Assembly: GCA_016929795.1 (NCBI GenBank)
Contig: JAFGIA010000375.1
Location: 1-39,788 of the forward strand
DNA length: 39,788 bases
Origin: Anaerolineae bacterium
Lineage (GTDB): Bacteria > Chloroflexota > Anaerolineae > JAAYZQ01
Direction: 5' to 3'
A program made the position numbers and the translations under genes. Position 1 is the first letter of the stretch, and the number at the start of each line of letters is the position of its first letter. The notes beneath the pieces were generated by a model. That model ran no database searches. It was not told where the DNA came from and saw only the letters and a list, made by a program, of their open reading frames with translations. Below, piece after piece: positions 9,107 to 17,926 of this stretch.

Positions 9107-9299
9107 CCAGGAAGGCAGGCTGCGCATCACCTGGGTGAAGAGTGCCATCGGCTACTCGAAGCGTCAGAAGGGGACGATCCGCGCTCTGGGGCTGCGGCGC
9201 CTGGGCGACGTGGTGGAGCAGAATGATACGCCCGAGATACGGGGCATGATCGACAAGGTGGCACACCTGGTCGAGGTTGAAGCTGCCCAGGCTCAATAA
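9099..9299 (+). CDS. rpmD: 50S ribosomal protein L30
   Basis: L30 is a small peripheral large-subunit protein. The 66-residue product [20 protein letters not shown] continues with [31 protein letters not shown], diagnostic for L30. ATG 9099 lies inside the last codons of rpsE (GGAG within rpsE about 9 bases upstream); the open frame to 9036 was rejected because it exceeds L30 and overlaps rpsE further. Confidence 0.96.
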   Translation: MNSQEGRLRITWVKSAIGYSKRQKGTIRALGLRRLGDVVEQNDTPEIRGMIDKVAHLVEVEAAQAQ

Positions 9300-9312
9300 A
9301 GATAGAGAGGTA

Positions 9313-9336
9313 CGGCGCCATACGTCGCCGGGCTTT
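9313..9336 (+). terminator. Possible weak attenuator between rpmD and rplO
   Basis: CGGCG (9313-9317) and CGCCG (9326-9330) form a 5-bp GC stem with an 8-nt loop, followed by GGCTTTTT. The stem is short and two bases separate it from the T-run, so any termination would be partial. It lies in the 53-bp gap ahead of rplO, where readthrough is required for secY. Confidence 0.3.
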
Positions 9337-9352
9337 TTGTGGAGAGTAAGAG

Positions 9353-9826
9353 ATGAAGCTACATGATCTGCGACCGCCTGATGGGGCAAACAAGTCGCGT
9401 AAAAGAAAAGGACGGGGCATCGCCGCCGGGCAGGGCAAGACGGCCGGCCGCGGCACCAAGGGCCAGGCCTCGCGCGCCGGCGGTACCAAGGGACCGTACT
9501 TTGAGGGTGGTCAGCTTCCGCTGGTGCGGCGTCTGCCACGGGTGCGAGGCTTTACGAACATCTTTAAGGTTGGATACGTCCCGGTCAACCTTGGCCGGCT
9601 GAAAGTGTTCGAGGCTCAAGCAGAAGTGTCGCCGGCGACGCTGGCCGAAGCCGGGATCATCAAGTCGGCAGATCTGCCGGTGGTGATTCTGGGCGAAGGC
9701 GAGATCGACCGCCCGCTGGTGGTCAGGGCGCATCGCTTTTCGAGCAGCGCCCGCGCCAAGATCGAAGGGGCCGGGGGCACGATCGAGGAACTAGCTTGGG
9801 AAGTTAAACGCGGCCGAAGGGGGTAA
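9353..9826 (+). CDS. rplO: 50S ribosomal protein L15
   Basis: L15 is a late assembly protein of the large subunit. The 157-residue product starts MKLHDLRPPDGANKSRKRKG and shows the Gly/Lys-rich GRGIAAGQGKTAGRGTKGQ stretch and YFEGGQLPLVRRLPRVRGF. The C-terminal globular part ends SSSARAKIEGAGGTIEELAW. ATG 9353 has GGAGAG upstream. secY starts 6 bp later, as in most bacteria. Confidence 0.98.
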   Translation: MKLHDLRPPDGANKSRKRKGRGIAAGQGKTAGRGTKGQASRAGGTKGPYFEGGQLPLVRRLPRVRGFTNIFKVGYVPVNLGRLKVFEAQAEVSPATLAEAGIIKSADLPVVILGEGEIDRPLVVRAHRFSSSARAKIEGAGGTIEELAWEVKRGRRG

Positions 9827-9832
9827 TGATCC

Positions 9833-11203
<1,371 letters not shown>

Positions 11204-11243
11204 CCGGGTCCCGAGCAGGCCAGGGAAAGAAGGAGACAGGTAG

Positions 11244-11909
11244 ATGCCGGCAAAGGGACCGTTGTTCATCGTCCTGTTGGGCGGGCCGGGTGCAGGCAAG
11301 GGCACCCAGGCTGAGCGCCTGGCAGGGACCCTGGGCATTCCCCAGGTGTCGACGGGCGACCTGTTTCGTGAGAACCTGAAAAAAGAGACTGAATTGGGCC
11401 AATTGGCCAAGGGATATATGGAGCGGGGGGAGCTGGTGCCAGATGAGGTGACCGTGGGCATGGTCCGGGAGCGCCTGTCGCGAGCAGATGCTGCTGGCGG
11501 CGCCATCCTGGACGGCTTTCCGCGCACCATCGAGCAAGCCGAAGGCTTGGCCGCGATCCTGGAGGATCTGGGCGCCGAGTTGACGGTGGTGCCGTACATC
11601 AAGGTGCCCGCAGACGTGCTGCTGGCGCGTCTGGCAGGCCGGTGGACGTGCCGCCAGTGTGGCTCGATGTACCATCAGATCTTTAGCCCCCCGCAAGTGG
11701 CGGGGGTGTGCGACCGGTGTGGGGGGGATCTGTACCAGCGGCCCGATGACACGCCCGAAACGCAGCGGCGCCGGATCGAGGTTTATTTCGATCAGACCGC
11801 ACCGCTCATCGACTACTATCGAGACAAGGGGCTGCTTGTAGAGGTGGATGGCGAGCCGGGGATCGAAGAGATCCGGGCAGGGCTGTTGAAGGTTGTGACA
11901 GGACGATGA
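11244..11909 (+). CDS. adk: Adenylate kinase, long zinc-LID form
   Basis: Adenylate kinase interconverts ATP + AMP and two ADP in the cytoplasm. The 221-residue product has the P-loop GGPGAGKGTQ near residue 10-20, the AMP-binding STGDLFRE and DGFPRT motifs, and a long LID domain. The LID contains CRQCGSMYH and CDRCGGDLY, a four-cysteine zinc site of the kind seen in many Gram-positive and thermophilic enzymes. ATG 11244 follows AAGGAGACAGG. Its stop overlaps the map start (ATGA). Confidence 0.98.
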   Translation: MPAKGPLFIVLLGGPGAGKGTQAERLAGTLGIPQVSTGDLFRENLKKETELGQLAKGYMERGELVPDEVTVGMVRERLSRADAAGGAILDGFPRTIEQAEGLAAILEDLGAELTVVPYIKVPADVLLARLAGRWTCRQCGSMYHQIFSPPQVAGVCDRCGGDLYQRPDDTPETQRRRIEVYFDQTAPLIDYYRDKGLLVEVDGEPGIEEIRAGLLKVVTGR

Positions 11910-12661
11910 TTACCATCAAGTCGACGCGCGAGCTGGCACTGATGCGCGAGGCAGGCCGGATCGTGGCGCAGGTGTTGGCCAAGGTACGCGAGGTCGTGGG
12001 GCCGGGCGTGACTACGGCGGACCTGGAGGCCGTGGCCGGGCACATCATCGTGGACGAGCATGGCGCGATCCCGTCTTTCAAGGGCTATCGCGGCTTTCCG
12101 GGGATGGTGTGTGCGTCGATCAATGAAGAGATCGTGCATGGCATTCCGGGCAAGCGCGTGCTGCATGAGGGGGACATTGTCAGTGTGGATGTGGGTGTCA
12201 TCTACAAGGGGTACCATGGAGATGCCGCCATTACGGTCGGCGTCGGCGAGATCGACGCTGAAAGCCAGAGGCTGATGGATGTCACGGCAGAGGCGCTGCG
12301 CATCGGGATCGAGGCTTCCAAGCCGGGCAACTGGACGTGGGATATCTCGAAAGCGATCCAGGCGTACGTCGAGAGCCAGGGGCTGTCGGTAGTGCGCGAG
12401 TACACGGGCCATGGCATCGGCCAGAATATGCACGAGGATCCACAGATCCCGAATTATTACGAGCCGCGGATCGGAGGGCGTGTCCGGCTGCGGCCGGGCA
12501 TGACCTTTGCGCTGGAGCCGATGGTGAACGCCGGCGGCTGGCAGACAAGGGTGCTGGACGACCGCTGGACGGTGATTACTGCTGACAGATCGCGTTCAGC
12601 GCACTTTGAGCATACGGTGGCTGTAACCAAGAATGGTCCAGAGATCATGACCAGGCTCTAG
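11906..12661 (+). CDS. map: Methionine aminopeptidase, type I
   Basis: Removes the initiator Met from nascent proteins using a dinuclear metal centre. The 251-residue pita-bread enzyme has the five metal ligands in context: two Asp in SVDVGVIYKGYHGDAAITVG, His in GHGIGQNMHEDP, Glu in FALEPMV and Glu in AHFEHTVAVT. No N-terminal zinc-finger extension and no type II insert are present. It overlaps adk by four bases, completing the secY-adk-map order. Confidence 0.97.
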   Translation: MITIKSTRELALMREAGRIVAQVLAKVREVVGPGVTTADLEAVAGHIIVDEHGAIPSFKGYRGFPGMVCASINEEIVHGIPGKRVLHEGDIVSVDVGVIYKGYHGDAAITVGVGEIDAESQRLMDVTAEALRIGIEASKPGNWTWDISKAIQAYVESQGLSVVREYTGHGIGQNMHEDPQIPNYYEPRIGGRVRLRPGMTFALEPMVNAGGWQTRVLDDRWTVITADRSRSAHFEHTVAVTKNGPEIMTRL

Positions 12662-12736
12662 GGGGCCGGGCAGGATGCGGTTTGCTCTAGCCGGCCTACG
12701 GGCGAGTGGCGAGCAGACACGATGGGAGGTGAAATT

Positions 12737-12850
12737 GTGAAAGTAAGACCGTCAGTGAAGCGGCGTTGTGAAAAGTGCAAGATCATCAAGCGGCGCGGTG
12801 TCGTGCGCGTGATCTGTGAAAATCCGAAGCACAAGCAACGCCAGGGATAG
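12737..12850 (+). CDS. rpmJ: 50S ribosomal protein L36
   Basis: A 37-residue ORF starting at GTG 12737 (GGGAGGTGA upstream) reads [20 protein letters not shown] followed by [17 protein letters not shown]. The C-x2-C-x12-C-x4-H pattern is the zinc ribbon of the C+ form of L36, which helps fold 23S rRNA late in assembly. Its place between map and rpsM is the classical one. The gene infA, normally directly before it, is missing: the 75 bp between map and rpmJ cannot hold it. Confidence 0.96.
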   Translation: MKVRPSVKRRCEKCKIIKRRGVVRVICENPKHKQRQG

Positions 12851-12902
12851 GGGAAGCGTGGCAAAGACAGGTGACAGGGCCGAGTCAGAAGAGTGTTCGG
12901 AA

Positions 12903-12931
12903 TTGACAAGCTGCAATGTGTCGTGTACACT
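12903..12931 (+). promoter_or_regulatory. Sigma70-like promoter upstream of rpsM
   Basis: A perfect -35 box TTGACA (12903-12908) is followed after exactly 17 bp by TACACT (12926-12931). It lies in the 179-bp gap between rpmJ and rpsM, the longest gap in the ribosomal block, and would give rpsM-rpsK-rpsD-rpoA-rplQ an independent transcript with a leader of roughly 90 nt. Confidence 0.7.
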
Positions 12932-13029
12932 AGTGGATTGTACATCGAACGGTCAATTCGCGCCAGTGCAGCCAACGACTCGTCACTTGACATTTGTTAC
13001 TGGTTACTTGTTTGAAATGGAGGAGAAGA

Positions 13030-13413
13030 ATGGCACGTATTGCAGGGGTTGACCTGCCTCGTGACAAGCGGGTAGAAGTCTCGCTAACCTATATCTATGG
13101 CATCGGGCCGACGACGAGCAAAAAGATTCTGGCGCAGACGGGGGTGGATCCTGATACCCGAGTGCGCGATCTGGCCGAGTCGGAGGTTGCCAAGCTGAGG
13201 GAGATCATCGACCGCAACTACCGCGTCGAGGGAGACCTGCGTCGCGAAGTGTCGATGAATATCAAGCGGCTGCAAGAGATCGGCTGCTATCGTGGGATCC
13301 GCCACCGGCGGAATCTGCCGGTGCGCGGCCAGCGAACACGCACGAACGCGCGACAGAATCGCGGCAGCCGCAAGACCGTAGCCGGCAAGCGGCGCTCGCG
13401 GGCCAAGAAGTAA
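13030..13413 (+). CDS. rpsM: 30S ribosomal protein S13
   Basis: S13 in the 30S head contacts P-site tRNA and the large subunit. The 127-residue product begins [20 protein letters not shown] and shows [14 protein letters not shown] (helix-two-turns-helix region) and the basic C-terminal [13 protein letters not shown] followed by a lysine-rich tail. ATG 13030 has GGAGGAGAA upstream; the frame open to 12994 was trimmed for this reason. Confidence 0.98.
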   Translation: MARIAGVDLPRDKRVEVSLTYIYGIGPTTSKKILAQTGVDPDTRVRDLAESEVAKLREIIDRNYRVEGDLRREVSMNIKRLQEIGCYRGIRHRRNLPVRGQRTRTNARQNRGSRKTVAGKRRSRAKK

Positions 13414-13429
13414 TCGTTGAGGAGGAAAG

Positions 13430-13828
13430 ATGGGTAGAAGGCGAGGAGCGTCGAGGCGCGGGCCGCGCCGCGAACGGCGGAATATTCCGCGTGGCCAGGC
13501 CCACATCCAGGCGACATTCAACAATACGATCATCACGTTCACCGATATGCAGGGGAATGCGGTGGCCTGGGCAAGTGCCGGGACGGCAGGGTTCAAGGGA
13601 TCGCGCAAGAGCACTCCCTATGCGGCCCAGCTCGCGGCGCAGCAGGCAGCGCGCAACGCGCAGGATAATGGGATGCGTGAGGTCGACGTCTTTGTCAAGG
13701 GCCCGGGTCCCGGGCGCGAAGCGGCCATCCGCTCACTTCAGGCTGCCGGCATGGTGGTGCGGTCGATCACCGATGTGACGCCGATCCCGCACAACGGGTG
13801 CCGCCCGCCCAAGAGACGAAGGGTGTAA
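13430..13828 (+). CDS. rpsK: 30S ribosomal protein S11
   Basis: S11 forms part of the platform and mRNA exit channel. The 132-residue product has an Arg-rich N-terminal tail, then [39 protein letters not shown] and the C-terminal [22 protein letters not shown] 13430 follows GAGGAGGAAAG. The length is standard. Confidence 0.98.
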   Translation: MGRRRGASRRGPRRERRNIPRGQAHIQATFNNTIITFTDMQGNAVAWASAGTAGFKGSRKSTPYAAQLAAQQAARNAQDNGMREVDVFVKGPGPGREAAIRSLQAAGMVVRSITDVTPIPHNGCRPPKRRRV

Positions 13829-13858
13829 AGTAGGGGAACCCCTGCTACAGGAGGAAGT

Positions 13859-14494
13859 ATGGCAAGACATACAGAAGCGGTGTGCAAGCTGTGCCGCCGC
13901 GAAGGGGAAAAGCTCTTTTTGAAGGGTGAGCGCTGCTTTACACCCAAGTGTGCAGTCGAGCGTCGCTCGTATCCGGCGGGAGAGCACGGCAAGGATACTC
14001 AGTTCCGGCGCAAGGTGTCGGACTATGGGCTGCAGTTGCGGGCCAAGCAAAAAGCTCGTCGCGTCTATGGGGTGATGGAGCGCCAGTTCCGGCGTTATTT
14101 CCAGGATGCCGAGCGTCGTCGCGGCCTGACAGGCGAGAACCTGCTGATCATGCTGGAGAGCCGGCTTGATAACGTCGTGTACCGACTGGGCTTTGCCTTG
14201 TCGCGTGCGCAGGCTCGCCAGTGGGTGCGCCATGGGCACATTGAAGTGAATGGCGATAGGGTCAATATCCCGTCGTATCTGGTGGAGCCAGGCGACGTGG
14301 TGACTGTGCGCCAGAACAGCCGGTACCAGACGGCCTTTAAAGAGATTCGCCAGGATCTGGAACACCGACCATTGCCCGAATGGCTCAGCCGTGACGACGA
14401 GATGATGACCGGCCGCGTGTTGTCGCTGCCCGAGCGCAAGGATCTGGATGTAACGCTGAACGAGCAGTTGATCGTCGAGTACTATAGCCGCTAA
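13859..14494 (+). CDS. rpsD: 30S ribosomal protein S4, zinc form
   Basis: S4 nucleates 16S 5'-domain folding and affects decoding accuracy. The 211-residue product has an N-terminal [18 protein letters not shown] with a further Cys in FTPKC, the zinc-binding type of S4, followed by EKQ-rich helical region and the S4 RNA-binding domain [20 protein letters not shown], then [16 protein letters not shown] 13859 follows AGGAGGAAGT. Length is normal. Confidence 0.98.
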   Translation: MARHTEAVCKLCRREGEKLFLKGERCFTPKCAVERRSYPAGEHGKDTQFRRKVSDYGLQLRAKQKARRVYGVMERQFRRYFQDAERRRGLTGENLLIMLESRLDNVVYRLGFALSRAQARQWVRHGHIEVNGDRVNIPSYLVEPGDVVTVRQNSRYQTAFKEIRQDLEHRPLPEWLSRDDEMMTGRVLSLPERKDLDVTLNEQLIVEYYSR

Positions 14495-14535
14495 GGGCTC
14501 GGTCTACCGAATCGCATGAGCAAGGGGGGTGCCGC

Positions 14536-15483
14536 TTGTTAAATCTAGTTTTGCCCAAGATCGAGTCGGGTGCTCAGGCCAGGAACTATGGCCGGTTCAT
14601 CATCGGTCCGATGGAAAGCGGCTATGGGATCACGGTGGGCAACACTTTACGCCGGGTCCTACTTTCGTCGCTGGAGGGTGCTGCCATCTCCTCGCTGCAG
14701 GTGAGAGGCATCCACCATGAGTTCTCGACCATTCCGCATGTACGCGAGGACATGACATCACTGCTGCTGAATCTGAAGCAGGTACGATTCAAGTTTCTGG
14801 ATGAAAACGAAGAACAAGCACGCGTTCGCCTCGAAGTGAAAGGCGAAGGCATTGTGACGGCAGGGGATATCGCTTGCCCCGCCATTGTCGACGTGGTGAA
14901 TCCGGAACTGTATCTGTTCACTACGGACTCGATCGATGCCGACGTAGAGATGGAAATGACTGTAACGCGCGGCAGGGGCTATTCGCCTGCGGAGGAGCGA
15001 GGCAAGTTGCCCGTCGCCGAGATCCCGGCAGATGCGATCTTTGGTCCCGTCCGCAAGGTCAACTATACCGTCGAGCGTGCTCGCATCGGGCAGGTGAGCA
15101 ACTTTGATAGCCTGATCCTGGAGATCTGGACCGATGGCACGATTGCGCCGGCGGAGGCGCTGAGCACCGCTGCCCAGATCCTGGCCAGGCACATGAATCT
15201 GATTGCCGAATTTGGCGATGTGACTGTCGAGATGGATCTCGATGTCGAAGAGAGCAGGATTCCGGAGCGAATTGCCGAGGCTAATATCGAAGATCTCGAT
15301 CTATCGGTGCGTGCGTTCAATTGTCTGAAGCGTGCCGGGATCACCAAGGTGGGTGAGATCATCGAGCGTCTCGAACGCGACGAAGAGGAACTGCTCTCGA
15401 TCAGGAACTTTGGGCAAAAGTCGCTCGAGGAGCTAAAATTGAACCTGGCGGAAAAGGGCTACTGGCCCCTGCCGGCCGAATAG
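14536..15483 (+). CDS. rpoA: RNA polymerase subunit alpha
   Basis: Alpha dimerises to nucleate RNA polymerase assembly and its C-terminal domain contacts UP elements and activators. The 315-residue protein shows the NTD motif GNTLRRVLLSSLEGAAI, a middle FGPVRKVNYTVE region, and the CTD (about 260-310) with LSVRAFNCLKRAGI, SIRNFGQKSLEEL. The start appears to be TTG 14536 (MLNLVLPKIE): AAGGGGGGT lies about seven bases upstream and there is no ATG in a suitable place; GTG 14529 is in another frame. A TTG start for rpoA is unusual. Confidence 0.96.
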   Translation: MLNLVLPKIESGAQARNYGRFIIGPMESGYGITVGNTLRRVLLSSLEGAAISSLQVRGIHHEFSTIPHVREDMTSLLLNLKQVRFKFLDENEEQARVRLEVKGEGIVTAGDIACPAIVDVVNPELYLFTTDSIDADVEMEMTVTRGRGYSPAEERGKLPVAEIPADAIFGPVRKVNYTVERARIGQVSNFDSLILEIWTDGTIAPAEALSTAAQILARHMNLIAEFGDVTVEMDLDVEESRIPERIAEANIEDLDLSVRAFNCLKRAGITKVGEIIERLERDEEELLSIRNFGQKSLEELKLNLAEKGYWPLPAE

Positions 15484-15493
15484 GTGAGGTGAA

Positions 15494-15991
15494 ATGAGAC
15501 ATCAGAAACGAGGCCGCCACTTGGGTCGGTCAAGCGGCCACAGGCGGGCTCTGTATCGCAACCTGATGACAGAGCTGTTCCGTCACGAAAAGATCCAAAC
15601 GACAGAGGCCAAAGCGCGGGCCATCCGCCCCCTTGCCGAGCGCCTGGTGACAAAGGCGCGTAAGGGAAGGACGGAGCGGCTGGTGGAGCTGGCCCGGCAG
15701 CGTGACGAGCGCAAGCTGTCGGCCTGGTTCAACCGGACTCGGGCGCTGCAGTTGATCGGCCTGGCGGATGATGGAGATAACGACGCGTTGATGGCGATGG
15801 CTGAGGGGATGGCCCTGCACGCCAGGCGCCAGGTGTTGGCCGAGCTGACCGATAAGGACGTGGCCAACAAGTTGGTGGAAGAGATCGCACCGCGCTTTGA
15901 GGACCGGCCGGGTGGCTACACACGCATGTTCAAGCTGGGCATGCGCACAGGGGATGCAGCCAACGTCGCCATTCTGGAGCTGGTGGAGTAG
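15494..15991 (+). CDS. rplQ: 50S ribosomal protein L17 with central insertion
   Basis: L17 surrounds the peptide tunnel exit. The N-terminal half MRHQKRGRHLGRSSGHRRAL with RHEKIQTTEAKARAIRPLAE and the C-terminal half APRFEDRPGGYTRMFKLGMR are clear L17. At 165 residues the protein is about 45 longer than the common 116-125. The surplus lies in the middle, roughly residues 58-105, between TKARKG and the LTDKDVANKLVEEIAPRF block, and is alpha-helical and charged in appearance. The frame is continuous, so it is an insertion and not an assembly error. ATG 15494 follows GGTGAGGTGAA. Confidence 0.95.
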   Translation: MRHQKRGRHLGRSSGHRRALYRNLMTELFRHEKIQTTEAKARAIRPLAERLVTKARKGRTERLVELARQRDERKLSAWFNRTRALQLIGLADDGDNDALMAMAEGMALHARRQVLAELTDKDVANKLVEEIAPRFEDRPGGYTRMFKLGMRTGDAANVAILELVE

Positions 15992-16033
15992 GCGGGACGC
16001 AGCGGCGCGACAGGAGATCCGTGAGGCTGTGCC

Positions 16034-16798
16034 GTGGAGGCACTCCGGCTGTGGGCAGTCGTCGAGTACGATGGCACCGAGTTTGCCGGGTTCCAGATCC
16101 AGGCACGTGAGCGCACTGTCCAGGGCGAGATCGAGCGCGCTCTGGAGGCGGTGACAGGGCACAGCACACGCATCGTGGGCGCGGGACGCACCGATTCGGG
16201 TGTCCATGCAAGTGGGCAGGTCATCGCTTTTTCCGCCCGCTGGCACCACGGGATCCCTGTGCTGCAGCGAGCACTGAATGCGGTGCTTGCTGCCGACGTG
16301 GCAATCGTGGGGGTTGGCCCGGCAAGGAGCGGCTTTCACCCACGATACAGCGCGACAAGCCGTACCTACCGCTACACGATCCTGAGTCAGGAGTGGCGAT
16401 CGCCACTGTGGCGGCGCACGGCGTGGCACGTCAAGAGGCCGCTCGATGTGCAGCAGATGATGGAAGCCAGCCGGTACCTGGTGGGTACGCACGACTTTAC
16501 GACGTTTGGACGCCCACCCGATGGGCGTGAGAATGGTGTGCGCACTGTGCTCGGCGCCGAATGGTCCGCACGCGCCAATGTGCTGACGTTCGAGATTGAG
16601 GCGAATGCCTTTCTGTATCGGATGGTGCGGAGTGTGGTAGGTACCGTGGCGTTGGTGGGGGAAGGACGCTTCCCGGCGGAAGAGGTGGCAGAGATGCTGC
16701 AGGCTCGGGATCGTAGCCTGGTTCGCCAGGTGGCACCGGCCTTGGGGTTGTGCTTGACAAAAGTGAGCTACCCTGTCAGTGAAGGAGTTATGCAGTGA
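16034..16798 (+). CDS. truA: tRNA pseudouridine(38-40) synthase TruA
   Basis: TruA isomerises uridines 38-40 of the tRNA anticodon arm. The 254-residue product has the N-terminal [15 protein letters not shown], the catalytic-aspartate motif [15 protein letters not shown] (Asp54) and [19 protein letters not shown] near the C-terminus. GTG 16034 is the only start between an in-frame TGA at 16022 and the conserved region; its ribosome-binding site is weak (TGAGG). The stop overlaps rplM by four bases (GTGA). The rplQ-truA-rplM-rpsI order is common in Firmicutes and Chloroflexota. Confidence 0.96.
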   Translation: MEALRLWAVVEYDGTEFAGFQIQARERTVQGEIERALEAVTGHSTRIVGAGRTDSGVHASGQVIAFSARWHHGIPVLQRALNAVLAADVAIVGVGPARSGFHPRYSATSRTYRYTILSQEWRSPLWRRTAWHVKRPLDVQQMMEASRYLVGTHDFTTFGRPPDGRENGVRTVLGAEWSARANVLTFEIEANAFLYRMVRSVVGTVALVGEGRFPAEEVAEMLQARDRSLVRQVAPALGLCLTKVSYPVSEGVMQ

Positions 16799-17223
16799 GG
16801 ACTTTTACGGCAAAAAAGGAAGAGATTGAACGCGAATGGTTCGTGGTGGACGCGACCGGGCAGACTTTGGGCCGGCTTGCGTCCAAGATCGCGCCCATCT
16901 TGCGCGGCAAGCACAAGCCAACATATACGCCGCACCTGGATTGTGGAGACTTTGTCATTGTCGTAAATGCCGACAAGGTGCAAGTGACCGGCCGCAAGAT
17001 GGATCAAAAGTTCTATTACCGTCACTCGGGCTACCCTGGTGGCATCAAGCAGATTAGCCTGCGCGACCAATTGAGCCAGCATCCGGAGCGGGTGATCCAG
17101 GCCGCAGTCAAGGGGATGTTGCCCAAGAACAAGCTGGGGCGGCAGATGATCAAAAAGCTCAAGATCTATGCCGGCGAGGAACATCCGCACCAGGCGCAAC
17201 AGCCAGGGCATTTGGAACTGTAG
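16795..17223 (+). CDS. rplM: 50S ribosomal protein L13
   Basis: L13 is an early large-subunit assembly protein. The 142-residue product from GTG 16795 begins [20 protein letters not shown] and includes [30 protein letters not shown] and the [20 protein letters not shown] signature. AAGGAG lies about seven bases before the GTG inside truA. It is followed by rpsI after 10 bp, the usual L13-S9 pair. Confidence 0.98.
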   Translation: MRTFTAKKEEIEREWFVVDATGQTLGRLASKIAPILRGKHKPTYTPHLDCGDFVIVVNADKVQVTGRKMDQKFYYRHSGYPGGIKQISLRDQLSQHPERVIQAAVKGMLPKNKLGRQMIKKLKIYAGEEHPHQAQQPGHLEL

Positions 17224-17233
17224 GAGAGGATGA

Positions 17234-17632
17234 ATGGTTAACGACGTGCGTTACTACGAAGCGGTCGGGAGGCGCAAGCGTGCAGTCGCGCGGGTGCGGA
17301 TCTATCCCGGCACCGGAGAAGTTGTGATCAATGGCAAAGAGCTCAAAGAGTATTTTGGCCGCCCTCAGGACTGGGGCAGCGTGCTCGCGCCGTTTGAGCT
17401 GACCAACAACGAGGGCCGGTTTAACCTGTCGATCTTGGTGCAGGGCGGGGGCGTCACCGGTCAGGCGGAGGCGATCCGCCATGGGGTGGCGCGCGCGCTG
17501 CTCACAGCCGACCCGAACGCAAAGGCAGTTCTGCGCAATGCCGGGTTCCTAACCCGCGACCAACGCGAAAAGGAACGGAAGAAAGCAGGGCTCAAGCGAG
17601 CCAGGAAGGCACCGCAGTACACCAAGCGTTAA
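17234..17632 (+). CDS. rpsI: 30S ribosomal protein S9
   Basis: S9 reaches the P-site tRNA anticodon with its basic C-terminal tail. The 132-residue product shows YYEAVGRRKRAVARVRIYPG, a typical VQGGGVTGQAEAIRHGVARA motif and the ending RARKAPQYTKR, conserved almost without exception. ATG 17234 follows GGAGAGGATGA. It is the last gene of the ribosomal block and is followed by a terminator. Confidence 0.98.
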   Translation: MVNDVRYYEAVGRRKRAVARVRIYPGTGEVVINGKELKEYFGRPQDWGSVLAPFELTNNEGRFNLSILVQGGGVTGQAEAIRHGVARALLTADPNAKAVLRNAGFLTRDQREKERKKAGLKRARKAPQYTKR

Positions 17633-17708
17633 GCCGCACCCAGCCGCGTCACTGGCAGTGCAGCCTCGCTATGGAGCGGGCGGCCTATTCGGGGCTCGGT
17701 GGGAGGCC

Positions 17709-17734
17709 GGCCCCGGCGATTTGGGGCCGGGGCC
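17709..17734 (+). repeat. GC-rich hairpin after rpsI
   Basis: GGCCCCGGC (17709-17717) pairs perfectly with GCCGGGGCC (17726-17734) over an 8-nt loop. There is no T-run, so on its own it is not a classical terminator; it may protect the 3' end of the rpsI transcript or slow polymerase ahead of the terminator 40 bp downstream. Confidence 0.55.
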
Positions 17735-17773
17735 TGGGGCGGAGACCAGCCTCAAGGTTTGCAGTTGGAGAGA

Positions 17774-17804
17774 GGGGATGAAGCCCAGTGCTTCGTCCCC
17801 TTTT
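17774..17804 (+). terminator. Rho-independent terminator of the ribosomal block
   Basis: GGGGATGAAG (17774-17783), a 7-nt loop, and CTTCGTCCCC (17791-17800) form a 10-bp stem with one G-U pair, followed directly by TTTT. It lies 142 bp after rpsI and just before the promoter at 17810, cleanly separating the two transcription units. Confidence 0.8.
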
Positions 17805-17809
17805 CATGG

Positions 17810-17838
17810 TTGCCATCCTGCAAAAAAGCTGGTATAAT
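17810..17838 (+). promoter_or_regulatory. Strong extended -10 promoter
   Basis: TTGCCA (17810-17815), a 17-bp spacer and TATAAT (17833-17838), with TGG directly before the -10 (extended -10). It should start a transcript near 17845 serving the kinase-like gene at 17927 and probably the LysM, DUF3307 and penicillin-binding genes after it. The leader is about 80 nt. Confidence 0.8.
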
Positions 17839-17926
17839 GATCGCAGTGGTTTTGGGTGATCAAGACAGGTTGTGCCGGCCGTGGCCGACCGGCAGGCGGG
17901 AAGGATGACCCGTCGAGCATCGAACC

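Noticed and set aside
12987..13016. Second TTGACA close to rpsM
   Set aside because: No acceptable -10 box at 16-18 bp (GTTTGA or TTTGAA), and it would give almost no leader despite a strong ribosome-binding site.
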